Source: SpSt-539 sp964549445
GTDB lineage: Bacteria; Planctomycetota; Phycisphaerae; UBA1845; UTPLA1
Direction of reading: 5' to 3'
Assembly (NCBI GenBank): GCA_964549445.1
Contig: CAZJVS010000003.1
Coordinates: 131,740-195,739 of the forward strand
Length of the DNA stretch: 64,000 bases
Below, piece after piece: positions 60,286-64,000 of this stretch (its first letter is position 1; each line of letters opens with the position of its first letter). Under the pieces are notes generated by a model. It saw only the letters and a list, made by a program, of their open reading frames with translations. It did no database searches and had not been told where the DNA came from. Position numbers and translations under genes: made by a program.

Positions 60286-62280
60286 TTACGGCGGTACCGG
60301 CAACGCGACAAACAATGGAATGTCGTCGCCGTCCGCAATGCCGCTGTTGTTCAGATCCGATCGTGTGACATGCCCGGAATCGCTGTCGGTGCCCAGCAGC
60401 ACGTTCACAAACAGCGTTCGATCGAGCCCCGTCAGGACGCAATCGCCGCTGATGTCGCCCGCCGGTGGCGAGGGAACGATCGTCAGCGTTGCAGCATCGC
60501 TCGTCATGTTTCCGCAATTGTTCGTGATGATCACGTCGTAATCGCCCGCATCACCGGCTTGAACGTTGGTCAAGCTCAGCGTCGGGCTGCTCGGTGCGCC
60601 GAGCGACACGGTGTTGTGACGCCAGTCATAGCTCAGGGCCCCGCCCGAGGCGCCCACCGTAAACGACACGTCCGCCCCGGCGCACGCCGTCGCCCCATCC
60701 GGCTGGTCCGAAATGCCTGGGTCGTCATTGATGGTGACCACCGCCGCATTGCTCGTCACGGTGTTGCACTGATCGTTGATATCGCAGGTGTACGAACCTG
60801 CATCCGAAAGCTGCACGTTGTTGAGCGTCAGATTCGGGCTGTTCCCGCCGACGACCGTCACACCCCGCTTCCACACGTACGTCACCGCTCCGCGCATGCC
60901 CGTTGCGCCGACCGAAAGATTCAGCGTGTCACCGACGCACAACGTCTGGTTGGCCGGATGCGGGTTGATCGCGATAGCTGACCCCGCGCAATCAACGATG
61001 ATCTTGAACACCTCCCCGCCGGTGTCACAGATGTACAGCTCGCCATCCGCGTCCTCTCCGAAAGAAGCAAGCAGGTTAATGGTCACGCCGCCGCCCGGTG
61101 CCAGTTCGGTCTGTCGCACCGTCACCGGCGGGCTCGGCGTGCCCGTGTAGACGAACGACCAGATCTCGGCCGACGCGTAATCCGCAAAGAAGTAGGTGCC
61201 TTGAAGATCGGGTATGCGCGGCCCTCGATAGACGTAGCCACCCGTCACTGCCGCTCGCGATCCGATGGTCTGGTCGTAATCGTGGATCGGCATGACGATG
61301 CCCGCCGGCGGCGGATTCGGGTTGGTACACGTGCAGCCGTTTGTGGTGCCGACACACTGCGACGAGAGGTTCGCGCAGTCGAACCCCTCGTAGCAATCCC
61401 ATCCGAAGTTCTTTCCACCCGGGTCGCCGGCCGCGTGAAACGAAATTTCTTCTTTGCGATTCTGGCCCACGTCACCGATGTAGAGATCGCCCGTCAATCG
61501 ATCAAAGCTGTCGCGCCACGGGTTGCGTACGCCGTAATCAAAGATCTCGTCCTCGCCAGCGATACCAACATACGGATTCGTCGGCGGAATCGCATAATTC
61601 TTGTTCGGGTCCGCCGGAAATTCGTCGTCGTCGGCGTTGCCCGGGATATTGTCCGGGCCGTCCGGGTCGATCCGGTTGATCTTGCCAAGCAGCACGTTCA
61701 AGTTCTGCGCCCGCTGGCTCGGATCGCACGCCGATCCGCCGTCACCCTGCGGGATGTACAGGTATCCGTCGATCGGGCTGAAGCCGATCCACCCGCTGTT
61801 ATGGTTTGTGAACGGCTGCGCCAGCGACAGAATGAGCGCGCCGGCCGGACCCGTGTAGACGCTGTCCGTCGGATCGGAATCGACGAATCGCTGAATCGTC
61901 GTCGTGCCGCTGCTGTTAGTGAAGTCGATGTAGAACACGCCATTCGTCATGTAGCGCGGATCAAACGCCATTCCGAGCAGCCCTTGTTCGCTGCCGCTGG
62001 TGACAGGGGAAACGGTCATGAATGTTCCCAGCAGCGTATAGGTGCCGGTGTTCGGATTCGACGGGATCGAATACACGAGAATTCGCGCCGACGTCGCCGA
62101 CGGATTGCCGCGCTGTTCGACCACGAAGATTCGGTTCGCATCCCCCGGAGGCGCCGTCACGTAGATCGGATTGGTAATTCCGGAGATGATCCGCCGCGCC
62201 TTCAACGGCGTGGCCGCCGACGCGCTCGCCGCAAACCCGATCGTCAACCCCAGCGTCAATGCAACCCGGGCCGGTCTCAT
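60286..62280 (-). CDS. secreted PQQ-type sugar dehydrogenase with Ig-like domains and dockerin-like tail
   Basis: 664 aa from ATG 62280 with a signal peptide (about 1-22). Residues about 28-430 are a soluble glucose/aldose sugar dehydrogenase-like propeller (ITNPIYVTAPPGD, EQGLLGMAFDPRY, NHNSGWIGFSPIDGYLY, YGVRNPWRDSFD, DVGQNRKEEI). Two Ig-like domains follow (about 440-520 and 525-610; SDAGSYTCDI and GDAGDYDVII). The last about 50 residues (GDISGDCVLTGLD...DLNNSGIADGDD) are a dockerin-like EF-hand pair. Likely extracellular sugar or glycan oxidation, PQQ use inferred. Confidence 0.85.
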   Translation of the reverse strand: MRPARVALTLGLTIGFAASASAATPLKARRIISGITNPIYVTAPPGDANRIFVVEQRGNPSATSARILVYSIPSNPNTGTYTLLGTFMTVSPVTSGSEQGLLGMAFDPRYMTNGVFYIDFTNSSGTTTIQRFVDSDPTDSVYTGPAGALILSLAQPFTNHNSGWIGFSPIDGYLYIPQGDGGSACDPSQRAQNLNVLLGKINRIDPDGPDNIPGNADDDEFPADPNKNYAIPPTNPYVGIAGEDEIFDYGVRNPWRDSFDRLTGDLYIGDVGQNRKEEISFHAAGDPGGKNFGWDCYEGFDCANLSSQCVGTTNGCTCTNPNPPPAGIVMPIHDYDQTIGSRAAVTGGYVYRGPRIPDLQGTYFFADYASAEIWSFVYTGTPSPPVTVRQTELAPGGGVTINLLASFGEDADGELYICDTGGEVFKIIVDCAGSAIAINPHPANQTLCVGDTLNLSVGATGMRGAVTYVWKRGVTVVGGNSPNLTLNNVQLSDAGSYTCDINDQCNTVTSNAAVVTINDDPGISDQPDGATACAGADVSFTVGASGGALSYDWRHNTVSLGAPSSPTLSLTNVQAGDAGDYDVIITNNCGNMTSDAATLTIVPSPPAGDISGDCVLTGLDRTLFVNVLLGTDSDSGHVTRSDLNNSGIADGDDIPLFVALPVPP

Positions 62281-62594
62281 GCTCAATGTCCACCTCGTTG
62301 GGAGAAAAGATCCGTCGTAAAACGACTGGAGGCGTCGCCGCAGGGAAACATGCTGGCGCTGAGGGTTGATTGGGCGCAAATGCTCGCCGAAGTTCGCGCC
62401 GGCCTCGTTTCCGCCTCCTCCTGACCTCTGATTTTAGCGTCGCCGACCCTGTGAAACAAATCGATTTGCGGACCCTCCGCGCGATCCCTGTTGGAGCACT
62501 GCGGAATTTCTCGGAAGCTGCCCGCCCGCGCCCCAATAACCCGCTCCGGGTGTGTCCTGGGACACGGCGTCGTTTCAAGATTTGAGGGGGAGTG
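62281..62594. other. intergenic region upstream of sugar dehydrogenase
   Basis: 314 nt without a supported gene. A promoter candidate for the sugar dehydrogenase lies at 62431-62459; the rest shows no further structure to me. Confidence 0.5.
62431..62459 (-). promoter_or_regulatory. candidate promoter of the sugar dehydrogenase gene
   Basis: Minus-strand TTGTTT (62459-62454) and TAAAAT (62436-62431) with a 17-nt spacer. Would give a 5' leader of about 145 nt. Confidence 0.45.
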
Positions 62595-62792
62595 TTACAG
62601 GAGTCGCGGCGACGCGGCCACCCCATGGGTCCGCATCTCATCATCCGTCAGCGGCGTCATGCCGATCTCGGCCAGCTCGCGATTGATCCAATCGCGCTGC
62701 GATGTCCGCGCCCCGGCTTCGTTCCAGCTCAACTTCGCGCGAACGATGATTTCGTAGCGCGACTTCCCTTCAACAACCATTTCTCTGTACAT
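62595..62792 (-). CDS. small hypothetical protein, 65 aa
   Basis: The ATG at 62792 has a strong AGAGGAG six bases upstream, which decides this start over the longer frame. Sequence is charged and mixed alpha/beta; WNEAGARTSQRDWINRELAE is the most distinctive part (residues 23-42). Not recognised. The Shine-Dalgarno makes it a credible gene despite its size. Confidence 0.6.
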   Translation of the reverse strand: MYREMVVEGKSRYEIIVRAKLSWNEAGARTSQRDWINRELAEIGMTPLTDDEMRTHGVAASPRLL

Positions 62793-63197
62793 GTGCTCCT
62801 CTGAAAATGGACTCTCGGCCACCCGCGCCCCGTGTTGTGCGTGCAGCAACCGCGCATGCACACGACAACCGGCCATCCAGAATGGACTGTTTGATCGATG
62901 CGATAGCCGAGTGGCAAACCCAACAGGACCGCAAAACCCGCGGAGTCGTAGCAGTCCCTCTTCTATTGGATTCGGTTATTAATCCTATCCACAACAGAAA
63001 AAAATTCAAGTCGCCCGGTCCGGACCATTTTTCACAGCCCGCCCACCATGCCGAAGCCCGTATTCCATCGATCGCCAATCCAATCTCCCGACCACGCGCG
63101 AATCCAGCCAGAAAGTAGAATGTCACAACTCGAATCGGGTCGGCCCCGGAGTTCGAAGCTCCGTAATCTCGCGCCGTCGACCCCGCCGCGTGATCGA
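62793..63197. other. intergenic region before FAD monooxygenase
   Basis: 405 nt with no supported gene. An AT-rich stretch lies at about 62950-63010. TAGAAT at 63116-63121 could be a -10 for the plus-strand gene; an ATG at 63120 overlapping it is in frame with the monooxygenase and would add 26 residues of poor composition. Confidence 0.5.
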
Positions 63198-64000
63198 ATG
63201 ACTCGAAACGACATCCTCATCATCGGCGCCGGACCCTCCGGCCTGTTCGCCGCCGCCGAGCTCGCCCGCCACGGCGTCCGGGCCCGGCTCATCGAGCGCG
63301 AAGGCCTGCCGCACCGCGAGGCCCGCGCCACGGCCATCCAACCCGGCACCCTCGAGATCCTCGAATCCGTCGGACTGCTCCAGCCGTTCATCGACTCCGC
63401 CGAGCACATCCGCCGCTCCAGCATCTACGGCCCGGGCATGTCCGAACTCCGCTCCATGACCTACGGCGGAATCGATTGCCGCTGCGACTTCATCTGCAGT
63501 CTCCCGCAATACGAGACAGAGCGGATTCTCATCTCTCATCTCCATGCCCAGGGCGGCTCGGTCGAACGCGGCGTCAGGGCGACAAAAGTCACGATCGAAG
63601 GCAACGCCGCCCGGGTCGAGCTTGCGCACGCCGACGGTGCGCTCGAAGTCGTTCAACCCGACATCGTGATCGGCGCCGGCGGCGCGCACTGCCCGACGCG
63701 CGACTCGATGCATGAATCGCTCGAAGGTGCGACCTACCAGGGCCGCTTCCTCGCCGCCGACATCGCCATGCCCGCCCCGTTCCCGCCCGGCGAGGCCGGC
63801 GTCGTCTGCAGCCCTGATGGGCTGTTGTTGCTCAATCCGCTCCCGGGCGGGCGCTGGATTGCCTTCCTCGACCTCGAAGAATCCGCCGAGACTGTCGCTC
63901 CCGCCGATGTCATCGCACGCGTCGAAACCCGGCTCAGCAACAAGTATCGCCCCACCGACGTCGCCTGGTCATCGCCGTTTCGCATGCACCGCCGCATCGT
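63198..64000 (+). CDS. FAD-dependent monooxygenase (3' end outside window)
   Basis: 267 residues visible from ATG 63198. FAD-binding GAGPSGLFAAAELARHG near the N-terminus, then ATAIQPGTLEILESVGL and the second motif VIGAGGAHCPTRD (the usual GxDGxxSxxR is altered to GAGGAHCPTR). It fits the PheA/TfdB/UbiH-like aromatic hydroxylases (group A flavoprotein monooxygenases); the substrate is unknown. No Shine-Dalgarno precedes the ATG. Confidence 0.85.
   Translation, partial: MTRNDILIIGAGPSGLFAAAELARHGVRARLIEREGLPHREARATAIQPGTLEILESVGLLQPFIDSAEHIRRSSIYGPGMSELRSMTYGGIDCRCDFICSLPQYETERILISHLHAQGGSVERGVRATKVTIEGNAARVELAHADGALEVVQPDIVIGAGGAHCPTRDSMHESLEGATYQGRFLAADIAMPAPFPPGEAGVVCSPDGLLLLNPLPGGRWIAFLDLEESAETVAPADVIARVETRLSNKYRPTDVAWSSPFRMHRRI

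Overview
The window reads as a chromosomal segment of a high-GC member of the Planctomycetota, most likely class Phycisphaerae or a close relative. The pointers are: two membrane proteins carrying the CxxCGY(D/N)L...CPEC zinc ribbon often seen in that phylum; a prepilin-like protein with the H-x9-DGH signature; two secreted proteins ending in dockerin-like EF-hand tails; a helix-turn-helix protein anchored by C-terminal membrane helices; and many small lineage-specific hypotheticals. The taxonomic call is inference. I see no rRNA, tRNA, insertion sequence, phage gene or CRISPR array.

Layout. 1-3320 (minus): a TlpA-like thioredoxin (cut by the window edge) and a secreted protease resembling tripeptidyl-peptidase II. 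3400-5803 (plus): small hypotheticals and a SAM methyltransferase. 5811-11578 (minus): parB, a HEAT-repeat protein, a DedA membrane protein, a Cys-rich protein, a lipoprotein and an RDD membrane protein, with a parS-like palindrome at 11671-11694 upstream of parB. 11995-14564 (plus): a lipoprotein, a Cys-cluster protein, an APH-type kinase and a PDZ protein. 14901-25747 (plus): a nine-gene Tad/Flp pilus locus (tadV, tadE, cpaB, cpaC, a vWA-TadG, cpaE, cpaF, tadB, tadC) with no obvious Flp pilin gene. 25753-37791 (minus): a tandem pair of amidohydrolases, two zinc-binding proteins, a tandem pair of phosphoglycerate dehydrogenase homologues, a threonine dehydrogenase-like SDR, an FG-GAP protein, a polyprenyl synthase, moaC and a eukaryote-like UDP-sugar pyrophosphorylase. 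37792-38586 is a long gap, followed by a pseudopilin-like gene with a textbook terminator, a transketolase and a Tat-exported phosphoesterase (plus). 42696-47543 (minus): a lipoprotein, a YbjQ-family protein and a MacB/LolCDE-like ABC exporter pair. 47619-49887 (plus): a metallophosphoesterase and an HtrA protease. 49893-56517 (minus): a six-gene overlapping chain pabB-pabC-nif3-like-surA-like-squalene synthase-ispH. 56620-58502 (plus): a one-helix protein and the HTH-membrane protein. 58508-62792 (minus): a GT39-type glycosyltransferase, a PQQ-type sugar dehydrogenase and a small hypothetical. The window ends inside an FAD monooxygenase (plus).

Themes. Coding density is very high: many same-strand neighbours overlap by ATGA, and four convergent pairs have stops only 5-7 nt apart, so there is no room for intrinsic terminators. 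Some genes with no Shine-Dalgarno sequence have a -10-like hexamer 6-8 nt before the start, suggesting leaderless mRNAs. Functionally the window mixes envelope biogenesis (Tad pilus, ABC exporter, HtrA, SurA-like, secreted enzymes), isoprenoid metabolism (IspH, polyprenyl and squalene synthases), Ser/Thr metabolism and chromosome segregation. The most unusual items are the TPP II-like protease, the amidohydrolase pair in which one partner has lost its metal ligands, the parS/parB/HEAT/DedA arrangement, and the HTH protein with internal acidic repeats and two membrane helices.
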